From: Massilia solisilvae
GTDB lineage: Bacteria > Pseudomonadota > Gammaproteobacteria > Burkholderiales > Burkholderiaceae_D
Assembly: GCF_024753215.1 (NCBI RefSeq)
Contig: NZ_JANUGV010000001.1
Span: 434,001-498,000 of the forward strand
DNA: 64,000 nucleotides
Reading direction: 5' to 3'
Shown here: piece after piece, positions 41,761-52,774 of the stretch
Position numbering within the stretch: the stretch's first letter is position 1
Layout: the number at the start of each line of letters is the position of its first letter
The notes under the pieces: model-generated
Seen by the model: only the letters and a program-made list of their open reading frames with translations
What the model was told of the DNA's origin: nothing
Database searches by the model: none
Made by a program: the position numbers and the translations under genes

Positions 41761-43290
41761 TCAGCGGCCCCGCTTTTCGCGGCGGCAGTCGATGAAGTTC
41801 GCCACATGTCCGCTCGGGTCCATGGTTTCGAGCCGCACGTCGAATCCCCACAGCCGCGCCACATGCTTGAGCACCTCCTGGGCCTGCTGGTTCAGCGGCC
41901 GCCGCTGGAACTGGGTGTGCCGCAGCGTCAGCGCCCGGTCGTCGCGGGTATTGACTTGCCAGACCTGGATGTTCGGCTCGCGGCTGCCCAGGTTGTACTG
42001 CTCGGCGAGCTTCTGGCGCACGTAGCGGTAGCCCGACTCGTCGTGGATGGCCGAGACCAGCAGCTTGTCCTGGCGGTCGTCGTCCAGGATCGAGAAGAAG
42101 TGGAAGTCGCGGATCAGCTTGGGCGACAGGTACTGGGCGATGAAACTCTCGTCCTTGAAGTTGCGCATCGCGAAGTCGAGCGTCTTGATCCAGTCGCTGC
42201 CGGCAATGTCCGGGAACCAGGCGCGGTCCTCCTCGGTGGGCTCCTCGCAGATGCGGCGGATGTCGCTCATCATGGCAAAACCGAGCGCGTACGGGTTGAT
42301 CCCACTGTAGTAGGGACTGTTGGCGGGCGGCTGGTACACCACGTTGGTATGGCTCTGCAGGAACTCGAGCATGAAGCCGTCGCCGACGATGCCCTCTTTA
42401 TATAGTTCGTGCAGGATCGTGTAGTGCCAGAACGTGGCCCAGCCCTCGTTCATCACCTGGGTCTGGCGCTGGGGGTAGAAATACTGCGAGATCTTGCGCG
42501 TGATGCGCACCAGTTCGCGCTGCCATGGTTCGAGCAGCGGCGCGTACTTTTCGATGAAGTACAGCAGGTTTTCCTCGGGCTCGGGCGGAAAGCGCTGCGG
42601 CGCATAGCCGGCGCCTTCCTCCTCTTCCTCGCGGCGCGGGATCGTGCGCCACAATTCGTTGACCTGCGACTGGGCGTATTCCTCGCGTTCTTTCTGGCGC
42701 GCCGTTTCCTGCGCCATCGACAGCTTGGCCGGGCGCTTGTAGCGGTCCACGCCGTAATTCTGCAGCGCGTGGCACGAGTCGAGCAGCTCCTCGACCGCGT
42801 CGATGCCGTGCCGGCGCTCGCACTCGGCAATGTAATTCTTGGCAAACACCATGTAGTCGACGATCGCCTCGGCGTCGGTCCAGGTGCGGAACAGGTAGTT
42901 CCCCTTGAAGAAGGAGTTGTGGCCGTAGGCGGCGTGCGCGATCACCAGCGCCTGCATCGTCAGGCTGTTTTCCTCCATCAGGTAGGCGATGCAGGGGTTG
43001 GAGTTGATGACGATTTCATACGCCAGGCCCATCTGCCCGCGCCGGTAGCTCTTCTCGGTGCTCAGGAAGTGTTTGCCGAACGACCAGTGGCTGTAGGACA
43101 CCGGCATGCCGACCGACGCGTAGGCGTCCATCATCTGCTCGGCGGTGATGATCTCGAGCTGGTTGGGGTAGGTGTCGAGGCCGAACTTGGCGGCCACGCG
43201 ACGGATTTCTTCGTGCGCCTGCTCGATCAGGTCGAAGGTCCACTCCGACTGTTCGGGCAGGGCGCGCGGATGGCGGGGATCTCTTGGCAT
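41761..43290 (-). CDS. SpoVR family protein (YcgB-like)
   Basis: A 509-residue protein of the SpoVR/YcgB family, cytoplasmic and without known catalytic activity. It opens with the family pattern WTFDLIEQAHEEIRRVAAKF, followed by GMPVSYSHWSFGKHF, NPCIAYLMEENSLTMQALVI and VMNEGWATFWHYTILHELY. In E. coli ycgB belongs to the RpoS stress regulon and co-occurs with yeaG (prkA) and yeaH. Here all three are in one minus-strand operon, prkA-yeaH-spoVR, with 12 nt between yeaH and spoVR. It is absent from a sporulation context; the name is historical. Confidence 0.94.
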   Translation of the reverse strand: MPRDPRHPRALPEQSEWTFDLIEQAHEEIRRVAAKFGLDTYPNQLEIITAEQMMDAYASVGMPVSYSHWSFGKHFLSTEKSYRRGQMGLAYEIVINSNPCIAYLMEENSLTMQALVIAHAAYGHNSFFKGNYLFRTWTDAEAIVDYMVFAKNYIAECERRHGIDAVEELLDSCHALQNYGVDRYKRPAKLSMAQETARQKEREEYAQSQVNELWRTIPRREEEEEGAGYAPQRFPPEPEENLLYFIEKYAPLLEPWQRELVRITRKISQYFYPQRQTQVMNEGWATFWHYTILHELYKEGIVGDGFMLEFLQSHTNVVYQPPANSPYYSGINPYALGFAMMSDIRRICEEPTEEDRAWFPDIAGSDWIKTLDFAMRNFKDESFIAQYLSPKLIRDFHFFSILDDDRQDKLLVSAIHDESGYRYVRQKLAEQYNLGSREPNIQVWQVNTRDDRALTLRHTQFQRRPLNQQAQEVLKHVARLWGFDVRLETMDPSGHVANFIDCRREKRGR

Positions 43291-43302
43291 GATTGCCTCT
43301 GC

Positions 43303-44577
43303 TTAGCGTGCGGCCTGCTTCTTGAACAGTTCCCGGAACACAGGGTAGATGTCGGCCGGCGTGATGATCTTCTGCATGGCGAAGTTGGCATTGTTCTCGG
43401 CCACTTCGGTATATTGCTCCCACAGGTTCTGCGGCGGGCCGTCCGTGATCTCGACATAGGTGTAGTACTGCACGCGCGGCATGATGTGGTTGACCAGGAT
43501 CTGCTTGCACAGCACCGAGTCGTTGTCCCAGTTGTCGCCGTCGGAGGCCTGCGCCACGTAGGCGTTCCAGTCGCCCTGGCCGTAGCGCTCGGTCAGGATC
43601 TTTTGCAGCATGTGCAGCGCCGACGACACCACCGTGCCGCCCGACTCGCGCGAGTGGAAGAACTCGTCCTCGTCCACCTCGGCCGCGGCGGTGTGGTGGC
43701 GGATGAAGACGACTTCGATCTTTTCGTACACCCGCTTCAAGAACAGGTACAGCAGGATGAAGAAGCGCTTGGCGGTGTCCTTGCGCATCTCGTCCATGGA
43801 GCCGGACACGTCCATGATGCAGAACATCACCGCTTGCGTACTCGGCTTGGGCACCTTGATGCGGTTGGTGTAGCGCAGGTCGAACGGGTCGATGAACGGG
43901 ATCGCCAGCAGCTTGGTGTGCAGATGGTGAATCTTGTGCTTGAGCTCGAGCACGCGGACGTCGTCGTCCTCGGCGCCGAGCTCCTGCAGGCGCTTGAGCT
44001 CCTGCTCGGCCTGCTTCATGGCCTTGCGCGTCGGCCCGCCCACCGCAATGCGGCGGCCGAGCGCGCCGCGCAGCGAGCGCAGCACGTGGATGTTGGATGG
44101 CGTACCGGACACGTTGTAGCCGGCACGCTGGTTCTTGAACTCGACCGTCTGCGCCAGCTGGGTCTTGACCATGTTCGGCAGTTCAAGATCCTCGAAGAAA
44201 TAGTTCATGAATTCTTCGCGCGTGAGCTCGAAGATGAAGTCGTCCTCGGTGGTCTGTTCGCTGTTGCCGGCGCGCCCGCGGCCCGATCCGCCGCCGCCCG
44301 ACTTGGGCCGGTTGATCTGGTCGCCTTTCTGGTATTCGGTGTTGCCCGGGCTGACGACCTCCCAGACGCCGCCGTGGGCGTGGCCGAAGTGCGGCTCGTT
44401 CACGTCCTTGACGGGAATCGAGACCTTCTCGCCGTTTTCGATATCGGTGATCGAGCGGCCTTTGATCGCGCGCCCGACCGCATCCTTGATCTGCGCCTTG
44501 TAGCGACGCAGGAAGCGCTCGCGGTTGACCGCTGACTTGTTCTTGCCTTGCAAGCGTCGGTCGATGAGGTAAGTCAA
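43303..44577 (-). CDS. YeaH/YhbH family protein (DUF444, VWA-like)
   Basis: A 424-residue protein of the DUF444 family. The N-terminal MTYLIDRRLQGKNKSAVNRE is close to E. coli YeaH. A Gly/Arg-rich segment (GGGGSGRGRAG) precedes a C-terminal VWA-like domain with the metal-site-like VMFCIMDVSGSMDE. Translation starts at TTG 44577, preceded 6-7 nt upstream by a perfect AGGAGG. Between them an ATG reads only ATG-TTT-TGA. The gene lies between prkA and spoVR; the pairing with the PrkA kinase is conserved in stress and nitrogen-starvation responses. Confidence 0.93.
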   Translation of the reverse strand: MTYLIDRRLQGKNKSAVNRERFLRRYKAQIKDAVGRAIKGRSITDIENGEKVSIPVKDVNEPHFGHAHGGVWEVVSPGNTEYQKGDQINRPKSGGGGSGRGRAGNSEQTTEDDFIFELTREEFMNYFFEDLELPNMVKTQLAQTVEFKNQRAGYNVSGTPSNIHVLRSLRGALGRRIAVGGPTRKAMKQAEQELKRLQELGAEDDDVRVLELKHKIHHLHTKLLAIPFIDPFDLRYTNRIKVPKPSTQAVMFCIMDVSGSMDEMRKDTAKRFFILLYLFLKRVYEKIEVVFIRHHTAAAEVDEDEFFHSRESGGTVVSSALHMLQKILTERYGQGDWNAYVAQASDGDNWDNDSVLCKQILVNHIMPRVQYYTYVEITDGPPQNLWEQYTEVAENNANFAMQKIITPADIYPVFRELFKKQAAR

Positions 44578-44796
44578 AACATGCCTCCTGGTTATCGCGG
44601 CGGGCCGGGTGCCCCGGTCCCCCTATCTTAATACGCTGCGTGGCGGCGTGTTGGCTGCGCACGGTTGCAGGACGGCCCAGTGTGCGCGCGCTCCAGGCCC
44701 ATGCACATCGGTCGGACGCCTGCGCTGGTGTGGGACACTTCCCACTCAGCCGCGGCCGTGCGCTTGCGCTCGGCGATGCGGCCATCCTTGTGCTGG

Positions 44797-44874
44797 TCGA
44801 ACGCGTGGGCAGGAAACCTGCCCACCCTACGGGGGTGACTGCAGGGTGGGCGGGTCTCCCGCCCACGCGTTCAA
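44797..44874. repeat. REP copy H: two units in reversed (head-to-head) order
   Basis: The order is opposite to every other copy. A right-type unit (GAACGCGTGGGCAG...CCCACCCTAC, 44797-44830) comes first, then after 10 nt a left-type unit (GCAGGGTGGGCGG...CGCGTTCAA, 44841-44874). The GTAG-type heads therefore face each other. It lies in the 326-nt gap between prkA and the DUF444 gene, 29 nt after the prkA stop. The rest of that gap shows nothing recognisable. Confidence 0.88.
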
Positions 44875-44903
44875 CGCGCGCGGGCACGCCCGCGCCGACA
44901 GCC

Positions 44904-46826
44904 TTACGACGATTTCCTCACACGCAGATACCATTCGCACAGGAGGCGAACCTGCTTGGCGGTATAGCCTTTCTCGACCATGCGGGCGACGAAGTCGGCA
45001 TGCTTGTTGGCGTCTTCGGCGCTGGCCTTGGCGTTGAACGAGATCACCGGCAGCAGTTCCTCGGTGTTCGAGAACATCTTCTTCTCGATCACGGTGCGGA
45101 ACTTCTCGTAGCTGGTCCATGCAGGATTCTTGCCGTTGTTCGTCGCCCGCGCGCGCAGGCAGAAGTTGACGATCTCGTTGCGGAAATCCTTCGGGTTCGA
45201 GATGCCGGCCGGCTTTTCGATCTTCTCCAGCTCGCTGTTGAGCGCCTCGCGGTCGAACGATTCGCCGGTATCCGGATCGCGGAATTCCTGGTCCTGGATC
45301 CAGAAGTCGGCAAACGTCACGTAGCGGTCGAAGATGTTCTGGCCGTACTCGGAATAGCTTTCCAGGTAGGCCGTCTGGATTTCCTTGCCGATGAAGTCCA
45401 CGTAGCGCTGCGCCAGGTGCTCTTTAATATAAGAGAGGTAGCGCTGCTCGGTCTCGGGCTGGAACTGCTCGCGCTCGATCTGCTGTTCGAGCACGTACAG
45501 CAGGTGCACCGGGTTGGCCGCCACCTCGGTGCTGTCGAAGTTGAAGACCTTCGACAGGATCTTGAAGGCAAAGCGCGTCGACAAGCCGTTCATGCCTTCG
45601 TCCACCCCGGCGTAGTCCACGTACTCGTGCAGCGACTTGGCCTTGGGGTCGGTGTCCTTCAGGTTCTCGCCGTCGTACACCAGCATCTTGGAAAAGATGC
45701 TCGAGTTCTCGGGATCCTTCAGGCGCGACAGGATGGCGAACTGCGACATCATGCGCAGTGTGCCCGGGGCGCACGGGGCCTTCTCGAGCGACGAGTTGCG
45801 CAGCAGCTTATCGTAGATCTTGATCTCGTCGGACACGCGCAGGCAGTACGGCACCTTGACGATGTAGATACGGTCGAGGAACGCCTCGTTGTTGCGGTTG
45901 TTGCGGAAGGTCTTCCACTCCGACTCGTTCGAGTGCGCCAGGATGATGCCTTCGAACGGGATCGCGCCAAAGCCCTCGGTGCCCTTGTAGTTGCCTTCCT
46001 GCGTGGCAGTGAGCAGCGGGTGCAGCACCTTGATCGGCGCCTTGAACATCTCGACGAATTCCATCAGGCCCTGGTTGGCCAGGCACAGGCCGCCGGAGTA
46101 GCTGTAGGCGTCCGGATCGTCCTGCGGGTATTCCTCGAGCTTGCGGATATCGACCTTGCCGACCAGCGAGGAGATGTCCTGGTTGTTCTCGTCGCCCGGC
46201 TCGGTCTTGGCGATCGCGATCTGTTTGAGGATCGACGGATAGCGCTTGACCACGCGGAACTGGTTGATGTCGCCGCCAAACTCATGCAGGCGTTTGACCG
46301 CCCACGGGCTGGGGATGGTGCGCAGGTAGCGGCGCGGAATGCCGTAGTCCTCTTCGAGGATCGTGCCGTCCTCGTCCTCGCTGAACAGGCCCAGCGGCGA
46401 TTCGTTCACCGGCGAGCCCTTCAGGCAGTAGAACGGCACCTGCTCCATCAGCTGCTTGAGTTTTTCGGCGATCGATGACTTGCCGCCACCAACCGGGCCG
46501 AGCAGATACAGGATCTGCTTGCGCTCCTCGAGCCCTTGCGCGGCGTGGCGGAAGTACGAGACGACCTGCTCGATCACTTCCTCCATGCCGTAGAACTCGC
46601 GGAATGCGGGATAAATTTTGATGACCTTGTTGGCGAAGATGCGCGACAGCCGCGGATCGAGGCGCGTGTCGACCAGGGTCGGCTCGCCGATGGCGGCCAG
46701 CATGCGTTCCGGGGCGCTGGCGTAGGTCAGGGGATTCTTCTTGCAGAGTTGCAAGAACTCGGACAGTGAATATTCCTCTTCCTTGGTACGCTCATAGCGG
46801 GCGGCGTAGTTGTCAAATATGGTCAT
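44904..46826 (-). CDS. prkA: PrkA family serine protein kinase (YeaG-like)
   Basis: A 640-residue protein. An AAA+-like N-terminal domain has Walker A LLGPVGGGKSSIAEKLK (about residue 105), followed by a C-terminal PrkA kinase domain. The opening MTIFDNYAARYERTKEEEYS and the SNESEWKTFRNNRNNEAFLD stretch are typical of YeaG/PrkA. In E. coli YeaG is a stress and nitrogen-starvation kinase working with YeaH. ATG 46826 is supported by GAGG at 8-nt spacing; the in-frame ATG 6 nt upstream is too close to it. It is the first gene of the operon. A reversed REP pair separates it from DUF444. Confidence 0.95.
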   Translation of the reverse strand: MTIFDNYAARYERTKEEEYSLSEFLQLCKKNPLTYASAPERMLAAIGEPTLVDTRLDPRLSRIFANKVIKIYPAFREFYGMEEVIEQVVSYFRHAAQGLEERKQILYLLGPVGGGKSSIAEKLKQLMEQVPFYCLKGSPVNESPLGLFSEDEDGTILEEDYGIPRRYLRTIPSPWAVKRLHEFGGDINQFRVVKRYPSILKQIAIAKTEPGDENNQDISSLVGKVDIRKLEEYPQDDPDAYSYSGGLCLANQGLMEFVEMFKAPIKVLHPLLTATQEGNYKGTEGFGAIPFEGIILAHSNESEWKTFRNNRNNEAFLDRIYIVKVPYCLRVSDEIKIYDKLLRNSSLEKAPCAPGTLRMMSQFAILSRLKDPENSSIFSKMLVYDGENLKDTDPKAKSLHEYVDYAGVDEGMNGLSTRFAFKILSKVFNFDSTEVAANPVHLLYVLEQQIEREQFQPETEQRYLSYIKEHLAQRYVDFIGKEIQTAYLESYSEYGQNIFDRYVTFADFWIQDQEFRDPDTGESFDREALNSELEKIEKPAGISNPKDFRNEIVNFCLRARATNNGKNPAWTSYEKFRTVIEKKMFSNTEELLPVISFNAKASAEDANKHADFVARMVEKGYTAKQVRLLCEWYLRVRKSS

Positions 46827-48408
<1,582 letters not shown>

Positions 48409-48411
48409 TCA

Positions 48412-48441
48412 ACGTCGTTCCCGCGAATGCGGGAACGACGG
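48412..48441. repeat. GTCGT-family REP-like hairpin
   Basis: CGTCGTTCCCGC / GCGGGAACGACG palindrome around AAT, 4 nt after the deaminase stop and about 30 nt before the next start. It probably marks the 3' end of the deaminase message. It belongs to the same family as the cluster at 18.1-18.35 kb. Confidence 0.8.
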
Positions 48442-48471
48442 GTTGGGACTGACAATAAAACGGGAGTCGCG

Positions 48472-51003
48472 ATGTTCAAGCAATCCCTGCGCATGACCCT
48501 GCGCGACTGGCGCGCCGGCGAGCTGCGCTTCCTGCTGGTGGCGCTGGTGGTCGCCGTGTCGGCGCTGTCCGCTGTCGGCTTCTTCGTTGACCGCATGCGC
48601 ACCGCACTCAATCGCGACGCGCACCAGCTGATCGGCGCCGACCTGCTCGTGAGCGCAGACCAGCCGGTCCGCGCCGACTGGCGCCGCGAGGCCGAGCGGC
48701 GCGGCCTGGTGCTGGCCGATACGGCGGTATTCCCCAGCATGGCGCAGGCCGGCGAGGGCGATGCCTCGGTCGCGCAGCTGGTGTCGGTGAAGGCGGTGTC
48801 GAAACGCTACCCGCTGCGCGGGCAGATGCGCATCTCCACCAATGCCGACGACGCCAGTTCGGCGATCGGCGCGAATACCTCTGTGATTCCGGCGCCCGGC
48901 ACGGTGTGGGTGGACCCGAACCTGCTGGTGAGCCTGAAGCTTGGCGTTGGCGGCACCATTCAGCTGGGCGACAAGCGCTTCGTGATCGCGCAGCTGATCG
49001 CGGCCGAGCCGGACCGCGGCTCCGCGATCGTCAACTTCGCGCCGCGCGTGATGCTGTCGATGGACGACCTGCCCGCCACGCACCTCGCCGACGACTCTGC
49101 GCGCGTGATGTGGCGCATGCAGGTGGCGGCGCCGTCGAACGACGACCTGTCGCGCGTGGACGAGTACGAACGCTGGATGCGCGCGCAAATCGACAGCGGC
49201 GCCGTCAAGGGCGTGCGCATCGAATCGCTGGAAAACGGCCGGCCCGAGATGCGCGCCACGCTCGACCGCGCGGACCGCTTCCTGTCGCTGGTCGGCCTGC
49301 TGTCGGCCATGCTGGCGGCAGTCGCGGTTGCGATGGCCGCGCGCCGCTTCATGCAACGCCACCTGGATGCATGCGCAATGCTGCGCTGCCTGGGCATGAC
49401 TCAGAACCAGGTCGGATTCATGTACCTGCTCGAATTCGCGCTGGTCGGCCTGGCCGGCAGCATCCTCGGCGTGCTGGTCGGGCTGGCTGCCCACTACGTG
49501 CTGGTTGCCCTCGTCGGCAACATGATCACCACCGACCTGCCGCCGCTTTCGCTGCTGCCCGCCCTGCAGGGCATCGCGACCGGGCTGCTCCTGCTCGTCG
49601 GCTTTGCGCTGCCGCCGGTGCTCCAGCTGCGCAACGTGCCGCACAACCGCGTGATCCGCCGCGAGCAGGCCGCGCCGCAACCGATGGCGCTGGCCACCTA
49701 TGGGCTCGGTGTCGTGGTGTTCATCGCGCTGCTGCTGTGGCAGGTCGGCGATCCCAAGCTGGCGTTGATCACGGCCGGCGGCTTCCTCGGCGGCTTTGGC
49801 GTGTTCGCGCTGGTGGGCTGGCTGGCGCTGATGGTGTTGCGGCGGCTGCGTGGCCTGTCGAAACGCCAGGGCTGGCGCTTTGCGCTCACTTCGCTGCAGC
49901 GCCGGCCCGGCGCGACAGTGGTGCAGGTGGTCGCGCTGTCGCTTGGCCTGATGGCGCTCCTGCTGCTGACCGTCGTGCGCGGCGACCTGATGAAGGCATG
50001 GCAGGTCTCGCTGCCGCCGGACGCGCCGAACCGCTTCATCATCAATATCCAGCCGGACCAGAAGCAAGCAGTGGCGCGTCAGATCCAGGACGCCGGCGTG
50101 GCGAACCCGGTGCTGTACCCGATGATCCGCGGCCGGCTCACCGCCGTGAACGGCCAGCCGGTCACGCCGCAGACCTACACCAATGAAGACGCGCGCCGCC
50201 TGGCGGACCGCGAATTCAATCTTTCGACCATGGCGCAGATACCGGAGCAGAACGAGATCGTGTCCGGCCGCTGGTTCAACGACGGGCCAGGCGTGGCCGA
50301 GGCCTCGGTCGAGCAGGGGATCGCGCGCACGCTCAACCTGAAGCTGGGCGACGTGATGCGCTTCGATATGGCGGGGCAGGTGGTCGATGCGAAGATCACG
50401 AGCCTGCGCAAGCTGGAATGGGGCTCCATGCGCGCCAACTTCTTCGTCATCATCAACCCGGCCGCCATGACGAATGCGCCGCAGACCTTCATGACCGCGT
50501 TCTACCTGCCGCGGCGCGGCGCGGCGCTGGCCAATACGCTCACGCGCGCCTACCCCAATCTCACCGTGATCGACGTCTCCGGCATCATCCACCAGCTGCA
50601 GGAGGTGCTCGACCAGGTGGTCACGGCGGTCGAATTCCTGTTCCTGTTCACGCTTGCCTCCGGCGTGCTGGTGCTGTACGCGGCGCTCATGGGTTCGCAA
50701 GCCGAACGCACGCGCGAAGCGGGCCTGCTGCGCGCGCTCGGCGCCACCCGCGCGCAGCTCGCGCAAGCGCAGCGCATCGAGTTCCTGATCGTGGGCGGGC
50801 TTTCGGGCGTGCTGGCGGCATCTGGCGCGGCGGGGCTGGGCTGGGCGCTCGCCACGTACCAGTTGAAGTTCCCGTGGTCGTTCGAGCCGGGGGTGTGGGC
50901 TGCGGGACTGGTGGCTGGCGCCGTGTGCGCCCTGATCGGCGGTTGGCTGGGATTGCGCAACGTGTTGCGCCAGCCACCGCTGCAGACGCTGCGCGAGGCC
51001 TGA
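48472..51003 (+). CDS. FtsX-like ABC transporter permease (YbbP type)
   Basis: An 843-residue inner-membrane protein. An N-terminal helix (RFLLVALVVAVSALSAVGFF) is followed by a large periplasmic domain. Two FtsX domains follow (about residues 260-390 and 710-840), with further helices between. C-terminal features include SGVLVLYAALMGSQAERTRE and LLRALGATRAQLAQAQRIEF. The layout matches YbbP, a permease of the lysophospholipase L1/YbbA-linked exporter group. Its partner ATPase (YbbA) and TesA are not adjacent, which is unusual. ATG 48472 has CGGGAG upstream. Confidence 0.88.
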   Translation: MFKQSLRMTLRDWRAGELRFLLVALVVAVSALSAVGFFVDRMRTALNRDAHQLIGADLLVSADQPVRADWRREAERRGLVLADTAVFPSMAQAGEGDASVAQLVSVKAVSKRYPLRGQMRISTNADDASSAIGANTSVIPAPGTVWVDPNLLVSLKLGVGGTIQLGDKRFVIAQLIAAEPDRGSAIVNFAPRVMLSMDDLPATHLADDSARVMWRMQVAAPSNDDLSRVDEYERWMRAQIDSGAVKGVRIESLENGRPEMRATLDRADRFLSLVGLLSAMLAAVAVAMAARRFMQRHLDACAMLRCLGMTQNQVGFMYLLEFALVGLAGSILGVLVGLAAHYVLVALVGNMITTDLPPLSLLPALQGIATGLLLLVGFALPPVLQLRNVPHNRVIRREQAAPQPMALATYGLGVVVFIALLLWQVGDPKLALITAGGFLGGFGVFALVGWLALMVLRRLRGLSKRQGWRFALTSLQRRPGATVVQVVALSLGLMALLLLTVVRGDLMKAWQVSLPPDAPNRFIINIQPDQKQAVARQIQDAGVANPVLYPMIRGRLTAVNGQPVTPQTYTNEDARRLADREFNLSTMAQIPEQNEIVSGRWFNDGPGVAEASVEQGIARTLNLKLGDVMRFDMAGQVVDAKITSLRKLEWGSMRANFFVIINPAAMTNAPQTFMTAFYLPRRGAALANTLTRAYPNLTVIDVSGIIHQLQEVLDQVVTAVEFLFLFTLASGVLVLYAALMGSQAERTREAGLLRALGATRAQLAQAQRIEFLIVGGLSGVLAASGAAGLGWALATYQLKFPWSFEPGVWAAGLVAGAVCALIGGWLGLRNVLRQPPLQTLREA

Positions 51004-51040
51004 GCCCCACGGGCCGCGGCGGCTGCGCTATCATCACAGG

Positions 51041-51430
51041 ATGAGTGACGCACCTACCCCCTACGACATGATCGGCGGCGAAAGCCGCTTGCGCGAACTG
51101 GTCGACCGCTTTTACGACCTGATGGAGCTGGAGCCGGAGTTCGCCTGCATCCACGCGATGCACCCGAAACCGAACGACAGCTCGCGCGAGAAGCTGTTCA
51201 TGTTCCTGTCCGGCTGGCTGGGCGGGCCTGACCTGTTCATCGAAAAGTACGGCCACCCGATGCTGCGCGCGCGCCATCTGCCGTTCGCCATCGGCAGCAG
51301 CGAGCGCGACCAGTGGCTGCGCTGCATGGCGTGGGCGATGCAGGACATCGGCATCGACGAGGAAATGCAGCTGCGCCTGATGCAGTCGTTCTACAACACG
51401 GCCGACTGGATGCGCAACAAGGCCGGCTGA
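51041..51430 (+). CDS. Group II truncated haemoglobin
   Basis: A 129-residue 2-on-2 globin. The run GGPDLFIEKYGHPMLRARHL followed by PFAIG carries the proximal His79 (F8). Tyr25 fits the B10 position, and Trp92 (RDQWLRCM) is the conserved G8 Trp of group II. Such proteins bind O2, NO or H2O2-type ligands and often aid redox stress tolerance. It starts 37 nt after the permease and ends 6 nt before rmuC, so it is likely co-transcribed with rmuC. Confidence 0.94.
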   Translation: MSDAPTPYDMIGGESRLRELVDRFYDLMELEPEFACIHAMHPKPNDSSREKLFMFLSGWLGGPDLFIEKYGHPMLRARHLPFAIGSSERDQWLRCMAWAMQDIGIDEEMQLRLMQSFYNTADWMRNKAG

Positions 51431-51436
51431 GCGAAC

Positions 51437-52747
51437 ATGACGGACACCCACTTCCTGATCCTCGCCGCGGCGCTTGCTGCCATCGTCGTGCTGCAGCTGG
51501 TCGCGCTGTTGCGCAAAGGCGGCGGCCAGCTGGATCGGGTCGAGCGCGAGCTGCGCCTGGAAATGCAGGCGAGCGCGCAGGGCACGCGCCAGGAACTGTC
51601 GGCCCACCTGGCGCAGAACCAGGCTGCCATCGTGCAGCAGTTGGAGGCGATGCGCCAGCAGATCCAGCTGCATGCGGCCGGCGGGCGTGAAGAACAGGCG
51701 CGCGCGCTCAAGCGCTTTGCCGACACGCTCAACCAGGCCATCGCCAGCCTGACCGAATCGAACGCGCAGCGCATGCTCGAAGTGCGCTCGACGCTGGAAA
51801 CCAAGATCCGCGACCTGCAAGCCGACAATGCCAAGCGGCTCGAGGAGATGCGCCAGACCGTCGACGAAAAGCTGCACGCCACCCTCGAAACCAGGCTCAC
51901 CGAGTCGTTCCGCCACGTGTCCGAGCGGCTGGAAAAGGTCCATCAGGGGCTGGGCGAAATGCAGCAGCTGGCGGTGGGCGTGGGCGACCTCAAGCGCGTG
52001 CTGACCAACGTGAAGACGCGCGGCACCTGGGGCGAGGTGCAGCTGGAGATGCTGCTGGAGCAGGTGCTCACGGTGGATCAGTACGCGCGCAACGTGGAGA
52101 CCGTGAAGGGCACCAACGCACGGGTCGAATTCGCGATCAGGCTGCCGGGCGCGGTCGAGGGCGGCGCGCCGCTGTGGTTGCCGATCGACGCCAAGTTCCC
52201 GAAGGAGCAGTACGAACGGCTGGTGGAGGCCGCGGAGCACGCCGACGCCGATGGGGTCGCGCGCGCCGGAGCCGAGCTCGAACGCGCGGTGCGGCTGGAA
52301 GCGAAGACGATCTGCGAGAAGTATGTGTCGCCGCCGCAGACCACCGACTTCGCGATCATGTTCCTGCCTACCGAAGGACTGTATGCCGAAGTGATGCGGC
52401 GGCCCGGCCTGGCCGACGACGTGCAGCGCACGCTGCGGGTGATGATCGCAGGTCCATCGACGCTGACCGCGCTGCTCAACAGCCTGCAGATGGGCTTCCG
52501 TACCCTGGCGCTGGAAAAGCGCTCGTCGGAAGTCTGGCAGGTGCTGGGCGCGGTCAAGACCGAGTTCGGCAAGTTCGGCGACGTGCTGGCCGCCACCAAG
52601 GCCACGCTGGAGCGCGCCGCCAGGAACATCGAAAGCGCGGAGGTGCGCAGCCGCCAGATGGCGCGCAAGCTCAAGTCGGTGGAAGCGCTGCCGAGCGAGG
52701 CCGCCCAACTGATGCTCGGGGCCGAAACGGCCGATCGCGACGAATAA
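51437..52747 (+). CDS. rmuC: DNA recombination protein RmuC
   Basis: A 436-residue protein. An N-terminal transmembrane helix (FLILAAALAAIVVLQLVALL) is followed by a long coiled coil (residues about 30-175), then the RmuC PD-(D/E)XK-like nuclease domain. This contains the diagnostic RGTWGEVQLEMLLEQVL, LPIDAKFPKEQYERL and FAIMFLPTEGLYAEV. RmuC limits inversion and duplication at short inverted repeats in E. coli. That may be relevant in a genome full of inverted REP pairs, but this is speculation. Confidence 0.95.
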   Translation: MTDTHFLILAAALAAIVVLQLVALLRKGGGQLDRVERELRLEMQASAQGTRQELSAHLAQNQAAIVQQLEAMRQQIQLHAAGGREEQARALKRFADTLNQAIASLTESNAQRMLEVRSTLETKIRDLQADNAKRLEEMRQTVDEKLHATLETRLTESFRHVSERLEKVHQGLGEMQQLAVGVGDLKRVLTNVKTRGTWGEVQLEMLLEQVLTVDQYARNVETVKGTNARVEFAIRLPGAVEGGAPLWLPIDAKFPKEQYERLVEAAEHADADGVARAGAELERAVRLEAKTICEKYVSPPQTTDFAIMFLPTEGLYAEVMRRPGLADDVQRTLRVMIAGPSTLTALLNSLQMGFRTLALEKRSSEVWQVLGAVKTEFGKFGDVLAATKATLERAARNIESAEVRSRQMARKLKSVEALPSEAAQLMLGAETADRDE

Positions 52748-52774
52748 ACCCAACCAGGTTCGAAGGGGCAAAGG

